Position numbers and translations under genes: made by a program. Below, piece by piece: positions 1 to 10,970 of a stretch of 64,000 bases of DNA. Source of the stretch: Paraconiothyrium sp. Pb-2020 (Eukaryota; Ascomycota; Dothideomycetes; Pleosporales; Didymosphaeriaceae); the NCBI GenBank assembly GCA_022419385.1, contig JAJUBI010000006.1, positions 992,001-1,056,000 of the forward strand. Reading direction: 5' to 3'. The notes under the pieces are model-generated. The model saw nothing but the letters and a program-made list of their open reading frames with translations, ran no database searches and was not told the origin of the DNA. Each line of letters begins with the position of its first letter. Within the stretch, counting starts at the first letter, position 1.

Positions 1-253
1 AGTCTCTGGGACGATAGGACACATTCTAGCGGATGATGCGGCATGGTTTATCCAAATTAGCGATACGATAATGGTTGCCATCAACGAAGTGGCAAACTCC
101 ACATTGGATAGTCAATCATCTTTTGAAGAAGGTGACAACCGTGGCTCTCCAACGCTAAGTATATGAATATGGGACCCGTCATCTCCTGGCGTCGATCGGA
201 ACCATACCTGACCCTCTTCTGCTCATAAACCCTCTTGATAACTCCCAGCTCTG

Positions 254-263
254 TATTATAAAG
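254..263 (+). promoter_or_regulatory. TATA-like element upstream of the repeat-peptide gene
   Basis: The AT-rich string TATTATAAAG lies about 50 bases before the ATG at 314. The spacing is short but suits a fungal core promoter with a short leader. This is a motif match only. Confidence 0.35.
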
Positions 264-313
264 CTATCTACGTACACTAGTACCCACTTCTCATATCGAT
301 ACTAAAGGACGTT

Positions 314-1178
314 ATGCACTACAGGTTGGTCTCGGTGATCGCTGCTGGTGCCATCTTCGTCAACGTAGGCGGACTGCCTATTGCAAGACCAGAGGTATGA
401 CCCTTAGCATTTGTGGTGCCATTTTCTCCACGTCACGTCTGATACTAACATCTCATAGATACAAGACGCTGTCAGCACAACTCCACCAGATGACATCTCC
501 CTTGGACCGCCCAGCACTGTCATTACCTGGGGCAAAGATAAGCGAGATTCACTCATCCCACCAGACGACATACAGCTAGGCCCTCCCACCACCGTGATCA
601 CCTGGGGCAAAGAGAAGCGGGAAGCCAATGCTCCTACTCCAACCGACAGCTTTTGGCTAGGCAAGCCGAGCACTATCGTAACATGGGGAAAAGAAAAGCG
701 CGACGTGACTCCTCCGGACTCGAGTCTCGGTCCGCCCAGCACAGAGATCGGCTGGTCGAAGCGAAGCGAAACACCTCCTAACACTATCGATTTGGGCCCA
801 CCATCCACTCACGTCGGATGGGGCAAGGAGAAGAGGGACTCGACGAAGCCTGACGATGACATCGAGCTCGGTCCTCCATCGACAGTGGTCACTTGGGGCA
901 AGCGTAGCCAGACGCCTCCAGATAGCATCGAGCTTGGTCCGCCTTCCACTACGATTGGATGGGGCAAGGAGAAGCGTGACACGACCCCTCCTACGTTCGG
1001 ACTTGGTCCACCAGACTCGACGATCGGCTGGGGGAAGGAGAAGCGCGATACAAGTCCTCCCACGTTCGGGCTGGGTCCCCCAGATACGACCATCGGATGG
1101 GGAAAGAGGAGCCAGACTCCACCGGACAGCATCGAGCTGGGCCCGCCATCTACAGAGATCTCCTGGGGGAAGGAGTAG
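314..1178 (+). CDS. Secreted Kex2-processed repeat peptide precursor
   Basis: Two exons, 314-394 and 459-1178, with a 64-nt phase-0 intron that carries a TACTAAC branch site; 266 residues. Residues 1-20 form a signal peptide (MHYRLVSVIAAGAIFVNVGG). The rest is ten tandem units of 21-29 residues; units 1-9 end in Lys-Arg, the Kex2 (kexin) cleavage site, and unit 10 stops after GKE. The common pattern is TPP, a variable acidic or aromatic stretch, LGPPST, two or three residues, then TWGK or GWGK with an optional EK before KR. Cleavage in the Golgi would release about ten related peptides with one conserved Trp near the C-terminus. There are no Cys or Tyr residues in the repeats. Such architecture is known for alpha-type pheromone precursors, dikaritin RiPP precursors and other KEP proteins. 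I see no alpha-pheromone core, so the function is unknown. The start is the only ATG that gives a signal peptide joined in frame to the repeats. Confidence 0.88.
459..1175 (+). repeat. Ten tandem peptide-coding repeat units
   Basis: Unit limits by translation: 459-545, 546-620, 621-701, 702-764, 765-836, 837-905, 906-977, 978-1046, 1047-1109 and 1110-1175. Units 7 and 10 share their first 15 residues. Units 8 and 9 differ at only two residues before the WGK end. Unit 3 is the most divergent (FWLGKPST in place of LGPPST). Units 4, 6 and 9 lack the EK before KR, so trimmed ends would differ among peptides. Confidence 0.9.
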
Positions 1179-2628
1179 ACTGCCCCATAGTCCATCGTTC
1201 AAGTATGTATACTACTGTTCCATGCGACTGGAAGCATTATCTAACGTTGAGACGGTTCCTTATCCGGTCGTCATCGTAGGAGAAAAGCTAGAAGACGGGC
1301 AGGGTGCTCGTATGTTCAGCAGAAGATTTTATAAGTCATCCGCACAATACCATCGTTCTCCATTTTCTCTTGTAGTCTTTAGGTTGTAATCGCAACAGCA
1401 TGATCCATATGAAATGCGGTCTCGCAGTGACCACGAGTTTGACCCAGCCTTCGACATTTGCCATCCATCTTAGAATGGTGCCTGGCGGACATGACGAAAA
1501 CCACAGGGACTTCGTTGCATAGCGTCGGCTGTTAAGTACTCGAATATTGTGATTTACTTGCAACGTCGTCTCAATCACTAGGCATATACGAAGCAGCCTG
1601 CAGAGAAGGTTTGTTGTCTTGTTCGGTTTGTGGCAGCCTGGGAAAGGTATCGTAACAGAGTCCCGTGGCGGTGAGCACGCGGCTGACAAGTTCGCGATAG
1701 ACCAAGGAAGCGAGACAAGGATACCGGCTACCGCATAGCGAAATAGGAAGAATACCGCTTGGTGCGCCTTGAATTCGTACGATGCGCTACCTCGGCTTCT
1801 GGTGAACAATGTATGTTCTGAACCCCGCATAGCTTTGCACATGATGCGATTCGACGTAATGCTGCCCGGGTAGAGGTACGTAGAATGTTTGGAAACACAC
1901 ATGGATACCTCCTTGAACCGATTCGGCAAGGTGGAGATGGGCCTGTGACGCCTTAGGTCTCTAATGCACGCGACTGGTCCTGGAGGTGGGAACCAAGGTG
2001 ATCCGCGAACGTCGTTGCCTGCGACCCTGTTCTCCGCGCAGCAGCGGAACCACAACGTGTTCTTTATCGCCAGCAACGCTCTTAAAGCAGTGCTGAATAG
2101 CAAAGGCGCACGGCAAGAACACTCAAGCATCTACTGTTGCGATCAGCCCGCCCTGCGCCGCAGTCACGTGTGCACCATTGGCTGCTGCTCCTGCCCTGTC
2201 AGTCTTACTGCCCAGATCGGTGCCGCCGAGACTTTTCGCCGCCTCCAAATCCACAACGTCTCTTCTACCCAGCCCTTCTTGTACATCAATTAGATTGCAT
2301 CCACGACCACCCCATCTCACACCACCACTACGCCCCTTGAACTGTACCCGTAAGTCAACCCAGGCGCTCGTCGCTCGCCGCACCTGCCCGTTGTTGCCAC
2401 GCGTTCGAGAGCGGCTACCATGGGGATAACAAGCCTCGACCGCAACCTCGCACCTGGCGCTCCACACCGCCCGCGCAGCCTCGACACACTGCTCAACGCT
2501 GCACACGCAACACGCTCACTCGAATATACACCTTTCTGACATTGACCTCGCGCAGGTTCAGGAGCGTCACTCACCGCCTCCCGCACCCCTTCATACCGTA
2601 GCTCTACAAACGAGCACACGCCGCAATC
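1179..2628. other. Intergenic: repeat-gene 3' end and ARF1 promoter/leader
   Basis: No convincing gene. The 2137-2628 part is pyrimidine-rich, as expected for the leader of a highly expressed fungal gene. It holds a CACGTG E-box at 2165-2170 and an inverted CCAAT (ATTGG) at 2177-2181. The long minus-strand open frame at 1336-2130 has no recognisable family features and was not called. Confidence 0.5.
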
Positions 2629-3344
2629 ATGGGTCTCACATTCTCGAAACTGTTCGATAAGCTGTGGGGCAAGAAGGAGATGCGCATCTTGATGGTTGGT
2701 CTCGATGCCGCCGGAAAGACCACAATTCTATACAAGCTCAAGCTTGGTGAAATCGTCACCACCATCCCCACTATTGGTGCGTGCACTCGGATCGCCGTAA
2801 TGACCGGGCGGCATCGCTGACATCGCAATCTGCAGGCTTCAACGTCGAGACCGTCGAGTACAAGAACATTCAGTTCACCGTGTGGGATGTCGGAGGCCAG
2901 GACAAGATCCGCCCCCTCTGGAGGCATTACTTCCAGAACACCCAGGGTATCATCTTCGTCGTCGACAGCAACGATCGCGATCGTGTTGTCGAGGCTCGTG
3001 AGGAGCTCCAGCGCATGCTCAACGAGGACGAGCTCCGAGACGCTATGCTCTTGGTCTTTGCCAACAAGCAGGATTTGCCTGTAAGCCGAGAAATACGAAC
3101 CACCGTTCATTGAAGAGCGACTAACGCGACCCTAGAACGCCATGAACGCTGCTGAGATCACTGACAAGCTCGGCCTCCACAGCCTCCGACAACGCGCTTG
3201 GGTATGTTGACCCAGGTAGATCACACTGAGATTCGCTGACAACTGCTACAGTACATCCAGTCCACCTGCGCCACGAGCGGAGACGGTCTGTACGAGGGTC
3301 TGGAATGGTTGAGCAACTCGCTCAGGAAGGCTGGCCACAACTAA
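2629..3344 (+). CDS. arf1: ADP-ribosylation factor (ARF1-type small GTPase)
   Basis: Four exons: 2629-2776, 2836-3080, 3136-3201 and 3252-3344; 183 residues, the usual ARF length. Gly2 (MGLTFSKLF) is the myristoylation site. GLDAAGKT at 24-31 is the P-loop, the switch I region runs TTIPTIGFNVE, WDVGGQD is the G3 box and NKQD the G4 box. The protein recruits COPI and other coats to Golgi membranes in its GTP form. Near-complete identity to the conserved ARF1 sequence makes the call secure. The first intron splits the Gly codon of PTIG, and the third follows the conserved RQRAW. Confidence 0.97.
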
Positions 3345-3996
3345 GTCGAAGCCCCAACCGCCGTGTGACGACGATGCGGCCTGCCACCGTGCCAAGGTCT
3401 GCCCGCAATGCGACCCAGACAAGCCTCTCTCATCCCCCGCTTACCATCACCCCTTAACGACCTCGGAAGAACCTCTACAAATGTGTCTGTGCTTGTGTGT
3501 TATTCAAATCGAATGGTGGAGCGGACAGATTTCCTTTTCACCACTGGAGTTTGTGAACTGTCATGATCGCTACATCATTAAATGTCACGGATTGTTTGGT
3601 GGTTCAAATAGGAAATAGTCTCCCGGGTACTCCACAGTGCTACTATTCAATTTGAGCCTTTGTTTTGCTATAGATTGCTGCTCTTCAGGTTTCCTACTGT
3701 TGCGTGATCTGTCTCTCATTGTGATAGAACTTATACCGGCAATATTGAGAGTATAGCATGTGTTGCAAGATTGCTTTCAGCCACAACGAGCATATCGTAA
3801 GTCTTCTATATCATGCCAAATGCATATTGTCCCAAAACCTGAACGCCGATCCCGCGTATGCAACCAATTTCCATCTCATCAACTTCATCTCAAACGAGAC
3901 TGGCCGTAACGCTTCCCTCTTCGAATCAAGTCTTGGCTGACCATTCCAGACGGCAGCTATTCCAAACAAAGCCAAGCGGACCAAATGATCCAAATC
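3345..3996. other. Intergenic between convergent ARF1 and MOB2-like genes
   Basis: Holds the 3' ends of two convergent genes. The part after 3480 is AT-richer. I see no coding or structured feature. Confidence 0.5.
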
Positions 3997-5323
3997 TTAC
4001 GATGCTACGCCTTGCGGTTGACCAGCTGAAGGCGCACCCTCCTTGGCGGCCTGCGCCGCCTGCGGCGGTGGAGGCAGCAAACCCTTCGACAGCCAAACAT
4101 CGACGAGAGGCTGCATAGGCTCGATCTCCTTATCGGTGATGAGGTTGAACAGCTTACCCACGTTGATAAAGTGGACAAAGCACGTGTTAAGCTCCTTGTA
4201 AGCACCCGCGTGCCAGAAGGGGTCAAGCCAGTGGCCGTGGTAGATGTGCGCGTAGCAGCGCATCATCTGACGGTAGATGCTTTTAATGTCAGACTCAAAG
4301 GTTTCGGGGAAGCCTGAGCTCTTGCCAAGCCATTCGCGGCCGGATAGCTGCGAGAGGGGAGCGTTGATGCTGGTAGGACCGAGGGGCTGGGGAGTTGATG
4401 ATGGGGTCATAGAGCCGGAAGCGTAGCTTGAGGCGGAGTCTGTGAAGCGGGCGGAGGTGGTGTCGGTGGGGAAGATGGAGGGGTCGGTTATCTTGCCTGA
4501 GATCCATTTCTGGACGAGGTTGATGTATTGAATGGCGGGGATCTTAATGGGCTTCTTGTTGTTGTCGAGCCATGTGTAGGTGTGGCCGCTTGCCGACATG
4601 GTTGGGCACACCTCTGGGTTGCAGCATGGCTTTCCGGTCCTCTCGTCCGGAACCTTTATGATGTTGATCATCTGTTCCAACAAGCGATACTGCTCAACGA
4701 CTGATCACGCGAGTCAGTAAAGGCCACGTGACCAGAGAAACCACAACGTACCCTGGTGTGCTAGCCATTCGCCTTCCTCAACAAGATTGGGCTTTGCAGC
4801 CAAAGTCATAAAGTTACCTCGGACAATCAAAGAGGAGTACTCCTCGCGGAAAAAGAATGGCGGCCTGCGCGAACCAGAGGGAGCCCCCTCTTGAGGTTGG
4901 CTCTCGAAAGACATGGCGGAGGACAATGCGGGGGAATGGGGCATAGGCGGGAAACTTGGTGTCTGGCCTGGGGCCGCAGAAGGCGAATAAGGTCCACTAG
5001 TAGTTGGTGAAGGTGTTCCGTTACCGCCTTTACCCTGCTGATTGTTGCTCTTGTTGGAACGTCCTGCCAATCCTTGGCGTCTAGTAGGAGGAGTTAGCCA
5101 GCGGTGTAGGTATGGAGGGGAAATACGAAGGAGTTGGGTTAAGCGAGGAAGGTGACAATCAGTGAATTTGAGGAGACACAGAGGGTGAGACACAAAACAG
5201 CGCAGCTGGTGAAACAAAGGTCGACTGAGCGGTCGAGGGGACGCAGACGCATGGCTGCAAGCAATTGGGGGGAGATCCATGCCAAGCACGAGACACTTAC
5301 ACGCTGGAAAAAAAGGACGCCAT
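3997..5323 (-). CDS. mob2: Mob1/phocein family protein, MOB2-like kinase activator
   Basis: Three exons: 5323-5301, 5080-4752 and 4700-3997 (minus strand); 351 residues. The first exon codes only MASFFSS plus two bases and is followed by a 220-nt intron. Residues to about 90 are Ser/Pro-rich and disordered. The Mob core follows: FFFREEYSSLIVRGNF, then CNPEVCPTMSASG and YTWLDNN, an unusual Ser/Thr/Pro insertion after KITDPSIFP, then YAHIYHGHW and LNTCFVHFINVGKLFNLI. The Cys pair with the late His pair is the family zinc site. MOB2 proteins bind and activate NDR/LATS kinases (Cbk1/Orb6/COT1) in polarity and cell separation. The YTWLD and FNLI context is closer to MOB2 than to MOB1 or phocein, but the subtype is by recall, not alignment. 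Confidence 0.85.
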
Positions 5324-5720
5324 AGCCGGCTAGATGTGTGGTGCGTCGGTCGAAAGGGGTGCAGAGGCTGTGTGCACTTCTCCGGCGGCGTAAATAGTGT
5401 CTGTGAGGAGAGTCAGATGGAGAGTGGACGCTGATGATACGCCTCGAGTGGCCGCTGCCGTGTCGAGAAGGGGCGGCAGGGGAGCCAGCGCGCCTCCAGG
5501 GCGGTAAAGGGGCTAGCCTGCATTTGGACAGCGCGAAGCTCATTGTCGGTCGTTGGTCGTTCAACTTTCTCCAAGCAACGCATCGCCGCTGCCTCACTTA
5601 CTCCTTCATTGACTCACTCGCCTCGACGCTCCGTTTTCACGGTCGCGATTGCGTCTTGCTTACATAGACCATCTCACACCTTTGGATTTTCCTTCGACAA
5701 TCAGCTCAATCAACGCGACA
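5324..5720. promoter_or_regulatory. Shared divergent promoter, MOB2-like / LEO1
   Basis: 397 bases separate the two start codons and must hold both promoters and leaders. The stretch before LEO1 is CT-rich. No TATA box or specific factor site stands out. Confidence 0.5.
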
Positions 5721-7161
5721 ATGAGCGACCTATCGAATGCGCCGTCTGAGGACGAAGACTTCACGGGAAGCGCACCTGTCGCAGAAGAAGAGGACACTGG
5801 CACGCCTGCTAACGTGGATGACGACGAAGAATTGGGCGACGACCTCTTTGGCGATGATGACGACGCGGAACAGCAGCCTGAGTGAGTTGCTCTATAGCTT
5901 ATTGCCGTACTGCGGCGCTGACATTACACGCAGACAACGAAAGCTAGACGATGAAGACCTTGATTCGGGCGACGATGAGGGTCGCAACGACCGCGCAGCG
6001 CGGGACACGCCCGATGTTGAGACGCAAAACCAAAACTTCACCTTCGAGGACGCCGAAATTGCGCGTCACGCCGTACCTGAACCCACCGACGGCGAGCTCT
6101 ATCTCCTCAAGATCCCATCCTTCATGTCCATCGATCCGACCGCTTTTTCTCATAAGACGTTCCAGCCTCCGACAACGGACCATCATTCAAAAAAACCCGC
6201 GTCAGATCACTTCTCTGCTTTCAATACTGCCATGACCACAATCCGATGGCGGCACTCGCCATCGTATCCCTCAAAACTGCAATCGAATGCACGCATACTG
6301 AGGTGGTCGGACGGCTCCCTCACACTGCAACATGCCAACGATCCTCTCAACCAATACGAGATCAGCCCGCAGATGCTTGCGCCTCCGCAGTCCAACCCTG
6401 TGGTGCCCACACCTACCATGATCAAGGGAAGGCGGAAAGACGACCACAACAAGGAAAGCTACACGTATCTCGTGGCACCTTGCGAAGGACCCAACGTCCT
6501 GCGCGTGACGAACAAGCTGACTACCTACCTGTCCGTCGCGCCAACCTCGAATACAAAAGACTCGGCCTTAGAGAAGCTGCAAAACGACCTTGCAGCCGCT
6601 GCGTCCCGTGGCCGCGATGACGCCAACCATGCTATCTCCTTCATCGACGTGAGCGAAGATCCTGAACTCCGCCGACAGCGCGAAGAGGTGCAATACAAGG
6701 AAAAGTTGAAGCAGCAACGAGCAAGAGAGAAGCATGCGATTAGAGAGCAGGAGCGAAGTAATCGGGTATTGGGCAAGCCCAGGGGTGGCTACGGTCTCGA
6801 CGCCGATATGCTCGAAGGCGGCGAAGGCCGAAGAAAAGGCGGAGGCAAGAAGCCGCGAGCTCAGGCGCGCCGTGGACATCAAGACTGGAGCGATGATGAG
6901 GATGATGCTTACGCTCGACGCGGGGCCAATAAGGAAGACGAGTACGATGAGTCGGACGACTTCATTGCTGACAGTGACGAGGAGCCAGAAGTCGTGGAAG
7001 ATGATGAGGATGATGATGATGGGATCATTGAAGAGCCGCGGAGCCGGAAGTCAGGGAGCCCGAAGCGGACCAGGGGCAATGATGATGACGAAGATGACGA
7101 TGTGGTCGCTCGATCGAAGAAGAGAAGAGTAGTGGTGGACGACGACGAGGATGACGAGTAA
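5721..7161 (+). CDS. leo1: Paf1 complex subunit Leo1
   Basis: Two exons, 5721-5881 and 5934-7161; 462 residues. The N-terminus is highly acidic (DDDEELGDDLFGDDDD). The conserved Leo1 core runs from about residue 105: GELYLLKIPSF, then RWRHS, NARILRWSDGSLTLQ and YTYLVAPCEGPNVLRV. A charged coiled-coil-like stretch follows (RQREEVQYKEKLKQQRA), then an acidic/basic tail rich in Asp runs. Leo1 acts in the nucleus with Paf1, Ctr9, Cdc73 and Rtf1 on elongating RNA polymerase II. An in-frame ATG at 5649 exists, but the ATG at 5721 gives the family-like start MSDLSNAPSEDEDF. Confidence 0.94.
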
Positions 7162-7749
7162 AATATGCGAAGATATCTCAGCGGTCACTGCGTCTAGTAT
7201 AACTATATGCCCCTGGTAGCTGCGAGCTGTCTCATCCCTAGAGACCAAGAGCATTTTGGCACGGCATCAGGATATGACAGAAAGATACGCTTGGATAGTA
7301 TGGGTAGAAGTCTGTTCGCGCGTTTCGCGTACTGAAGAGCACGTTGTGGGCTCATTTACTGGTTTGCATAGCCTGGAGTTTGGGTGCTGTGCATCGAATA
7401 CTAAGTCATATCAACCAATTTCGAAATTTTCGAGACGTCTTTTCAAAGCTTTCTAACTTCAATCCCATGTGTATCTGGAGTGCAGAGATCTTCTTGGGGC
7501 AAAGGGAGGGGTCTGTGTCACATCCCACCTGGGCAGGGTAGCACGCGATGCTTTCGATAAGGTTCTCGAGCGTACCTTCCGTGATAAGCATTTACTTCTA
7601 TAGAATTTCGTACTTACTACTACTCTGACCAGAACTGGAGGCAGGAACCTCTATAGACCGAAAGAGCAAATGCGGAGTGTGTCTTCCTCGCCTGTGTGAC
7701 TTTGGTTGTCACACGCGCTCACTATCTCAAAGCTCGACCACAGCCCAAA
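7162..7749. other. Intergenic, LEO1 to unknown gene
   Basis: Contains the LEO1 3' region and the promoter of the next gene. Nothing recognised. Confidence 0.5.
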
Positions 7750-8391
7750 ATGGACCACCTCGACGAGATCGAGAAGCTTTCTAGCCGCATCGCTAGTATG
7801 TCAGATATCCCCTTCAATGCTCTTCCTTACGCCCATAGGACACGCGCACGTCATCTACGGCTCCACTTACCCCAGCGCACACACCTTCGAAGTTGTGACC
7901 ACCTGCTATTCACGCGAAGCACCGGGTGACGCCGGCGGTAAGCACAAACTCATATACAAAATGGAGTTGTCCCAGCTGAAGTATCTGCTCACATAGGTGC
8001 CGGGATGCAAGTACGCAAGGATGACTTCTACACTGCAAAGCTCGTCGCCTTTCTCGGTGATAACTACAAGAACTGCCTGGTGTTAAAACAGAGCGGTGCG
8101 AAGCCGTCGGACAAAGGTGCGATCGAGGCGTTGTGGGCGGAGGTTCAGACGTCTATGCTGGAGATACGGCGTAAGTTCATTGTAACTTTTTGACATGAAG
8201 CTCAGCCAAGGACCAGGATTCGGGTAGAGTTGATGGATGTGTTGCCTGAATCTAGGACAGTGAAAAGTGCCGAGACGTCGCTTACAGGAGATAGCATTCA
8301 CTACAGCGGACGGCAAGACATGGCTCAGGCCGCGAGTATGACGGAACGACCACAATCCGAAGACGACCCTTGTCTGGGTCGTTCACAATGA
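7750..8391 (+). CDS. Unknown small protein, four exons
   Basis: Proposed exons 7750-7795, 7839-7937, 7997-8170 and 8228-8391, all with GT-AG introns of 43-59 nt and a continuous frame; 160 residues. The protein starts MDHLDEIEKLSSRIARHAH and continues VIYGSTYPSAHTFEVVTTCY. The middle part, FYTAKLVAFLGDNYKNCLVLKQSG, is amphipathic. The C-terminus is acidic and polar. No signal peptide, membrane segment or known domain is visible. The last intron has competing acceptors: the one at 8227 keeps the frame open to the stop, while one at 8207 would end the protein early. I do not recognise the family. Confidence 0.6.
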
Positions 8392-8585
8392 TAATCGCGT
8401 AAGACTCGGCGGCAGCCTCTTTACAAATTTAGGTTAGCGGACAGACGATTTGGGCATCCAGTATAGCAATCTCTCTACAACAGCAAATTTCCATTGAAAT
8501 TTTTCCTTCAGATTGACATCCTTCCAACGTTTATGTTATCTATTTTAGACCAACTTTGTATTTACATGAAGCTGTGCAAACCCTA
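8392..8585. other. Short intergenic between convergent genes
   Basis: AT-rich 3' region shared by the unknown gene and the flavoprotein gene. No feature seen. Confidence 0.4.
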
Positions 8586-9671
8586 TCAGTTCACGGCTTT
8601 GCTGTCTCCACTACTCAGCATTGCGGCCGCACCATGGCCCTCCGGGAAGGAAGCGTTCTTAGTCGCATTGGTATTCTGTTCCTCCAGCATCTTCCACGTA
8701 GCCGATTCACGTTCGGCAGCAATCTCCATAGCAGCTCCCGCTGCAGCTTTGAGACCGTCCGCCATCGAGACGGTGGCTTGTTTCATTGCCTGCATCGTAT
8801 CTCCTCCAGCAAAACAACCTTTAACGCTTGTTGTGTTGAACATTGGGTTTATTATCTTGATATGACCACCCAAGCCAGGATCCACACATTCCACTCCCAA
8901 TTGATCGATCAGGTCCTGTGATCTGTTCACTGTAGCTGATTTGTGTGCAATGAAGCCAAGAGTGAGCGTCTCACCCTCTTCGAATTCCACTGTGACGCCT
9001 TCCTTGTGCGTGGGACCGTTGTTGATGAGTCGTCTGATCCTCCTCGAATCGACCTTCGCGCCCCAGGCTTCACAAATGCGCAATTGTTGCTTGATCGCTG
9101 GATTGCATGGGACTGGACCATTAGTCAGTATTGTAACGCGCGAGTCGAAATTCAGCGCCATGTTCACGAAGTGTGCCGTCTTCGGACTGCAATCGAGGAC
9201 ACCGATCGGTGTACCTTGCTGCTCAAACCCATCGCATGCAAGACACTGATAAATATGCTGTGGCCAGTTCCCCTTGAACCCTGCAATGGTCGGAAACACA
9301 TCCCTCGATCCGGTCGCAAGAATCAACTTCTTCCCCTGGTAACTTCTTCCCTCGCTGTCAGTCAACTCGAAGCCATCATACTTCTCTTTTCCTAGAAGCT
9401 TCTTCATGGCTTGTGTGATGGTGACTTGTTCAAACCGGACGCTGGGATAGCGCGACGTGATCTGCTCGCGGGCTATGCTGCGGAACTCGTAGGGGTTAAC
9501 GTGGTCGCGCGAGGGCACGGTGTGCATGTGCGTTATGCCTTCGTTGCGGTAGGACTGTGAGTCGAAAATTATGGCTGTGGTGCGAGTGCGGGCGAATGCT
9601 AAAGAGGCGGCGAGGCCAGCGGGGCCGCCGCCTATGATGAGGGCGTCTACTATCGGGGCGCGAGGGGGCAT
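8586..9671 (-). CDS. Thioredoxin-reductase-like FAD/NAD(P)H oxidoreductase
   Basis: Single exon, 361 residues, complete. DALIIGGGPAGLAASLAF at residues 9-26 is the FAD-binding Rossmann motif, and LILATGSRD is the second conserved flavoprotein motif. CLAC at 143-146 followed by DG matches the redox-active CxxC of low-molecular-weight thioredoxin reductases. GCFAGGD near residue 292 is the C-terminal FAD contact, and MKQATVSMADG is the interface helix. Fungal members include true thioredoxin reductases and the dithiol oxidases of natural-product clusters (GliT type). No thioredoxin or biosynthetic core gene is adjacent, so the electron acceptor or substrate cannot be assigned. Confidence 0.88.
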   Translation of the reverse strand: MPPRAPIVDALIIGGGPAGLAASLAFARTRTTAIIFDSQSYRNEGITHMHTVPSRDHVNPYEFRSIAREQITSRYPSVRFEQVTITQAMKKLLGKEKYDGFELTDSEGRSYQGKKLILATGSRDVFPTIAGFKGNWPQHIYQCLACDGFEQQGTPIGVLDCSPKTAHFVNMALNFDSRVTILTNGPVPCNPAIKQQLRICEAWGAKVDSRRIRRLINNGPTHKEGVTVEFEEGETLTLGFIAHKSATVNRSQDLIDQLGVECVDPGLGGHIKIINPMFNTTSVKGCFAGGDTMQAMKQATVSMADGLKAAAGAAMEIAAERESATWKMLEEQNTNATKNASFPEGHGAAAMLSSGDSKAVN

Positions 9672-10970
9672 TTTGACGTAGGGTGTTTATTCGAGCGAGG
9701 TTTGTTGATTATTGAGTTGAAGCTGAACGTTCTGGGATAGCTGTAAAGTGGATGATTCGGAGTGATGGCTGGTATTGTGAAGATGCACAGCGGCTGCTTA
9801 TATAGGAGATGGTAAGCAATCTGAAAGGGAACGGGCGAGGTGAATCGTGAAAGGATCCGAGACGATAATCCAACGCCACAAAACAAACTCGATGTCGGCG
9901 ATATTGACATCTCGAGCCATCCAATTAGCATGAGAGGACCTTCACGTCTCCAAAAGTACTCTGTAAGCACCTTGTTCGCAAGTCTTGCGACTTGGGAGTG
10001 GATCTAGACATCTCGATGTCTCCGAAATATCTCCACGCAAGTATGTGATGAACGGTATCTTCGAACATGAATCTGCTTGCCACAGTATGAAACATATTTT
10101 TCACGATATGTAGAGTCCCCTGTTGCGTAACGAACTAAAAGATTCTAGACGAAAGAGTGTCGGCGAGGTAAGCAAGAAGTTACAAGTTCGTGCAATATGT
10201 TCGTGCGGTGTACACTAGAGAAGTCACCGTAGCCAATCGGACGATTTCTACTTATGGGCTCCGCCTTTACCCTTCCTCTTCCTCTGACATATACTGCAGC
10301 TCCACATTCATCATAGTACCTTCGATTGGATCGTGCGTGATAGACAGCTCTCATGCGTTCCCAGGAGATGTTTGGCAGTTGATCTTGACGCTTACCTATA
10401 ATACGTGCATGCCAGGTGCTTGGTTGGCACTGTTTAAGCTCTACGGCCAGTAGTGGCCGCATACCATTCCGGAAATATATCGCTGATAACACTCTACCAC
10501 TTCCATATTCGACACAGCAACAGTATAGAGTGTACACCGTGTAGAAGAGGAGCAAAGCGTGTGGGTTTTCATACCTACCTAAGGTAGCGATCGAGTTGGC
10601 GCTAGCCGCTCTTGGGACCTGAGCATCAAGTGACCCCTCCTGCTCTGCAGCATGGCACTCGTGAACTGTACTCGCCATCGGCTTCCCTTTTCTCGGCCTG
10701 CAATCTACATTTCGAGGTTCCGCTCACCCAGCGTGTGCGGAGAAACAGGTTGCACCGCCACTCGCAAGCGGATAGCAGCCTCCGATCTGAGACCTTCTGC
10801 CTACGGTATGGCAAAGACTCGCGTGACCAACATCATGGACAGTTGCGAGGTGCCTAGGCAGGCCACGAGCCCTCATCACACGAGAGGGTGGGAAAGAGAA
10901 TACCATAGGCACAAGTCCGCGACGTCTCATCAGCTACCATTAATCTGCCATTTCCTTGTCGTTGCTAATT
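9672..10970. other. Intergenic, 1.3 kb
   Basis: Divergent region between the flavoprotein and CorA-like genes. The minus-strand open frame at 10145-10678 has no family features. I see no RNA gene or repeat. Confidence 0.5.

Noticed and set aside
314..1178. Calling the repeat precursor an alpha-pheromone gene
   Set aside because: The architecture fits, but the units have no recognisable alpha-pheromone core such as W..PGQP, so I left the function open.
657..1202. Open frames antisense and in other frames of the repeat-peptide gene
   Set aside because: They are long only because the sense repeats are free of stops in several frames. The sense frame has the signal peptide, Kex2 sites and intron.
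1336..2130. Minus-strand open frame of 264 codons upstream of ARF1
   Set aside because: Composition is irregular, no domain or signal is visible, and it overlaps the ARF1 promoter region. Its length alone is not enough.
10145..10678. Minus-strand frame of 177 codons
   Set aside because: No recognisable motif, biased toward Arg and Cys as expected for random GC-rich translation.
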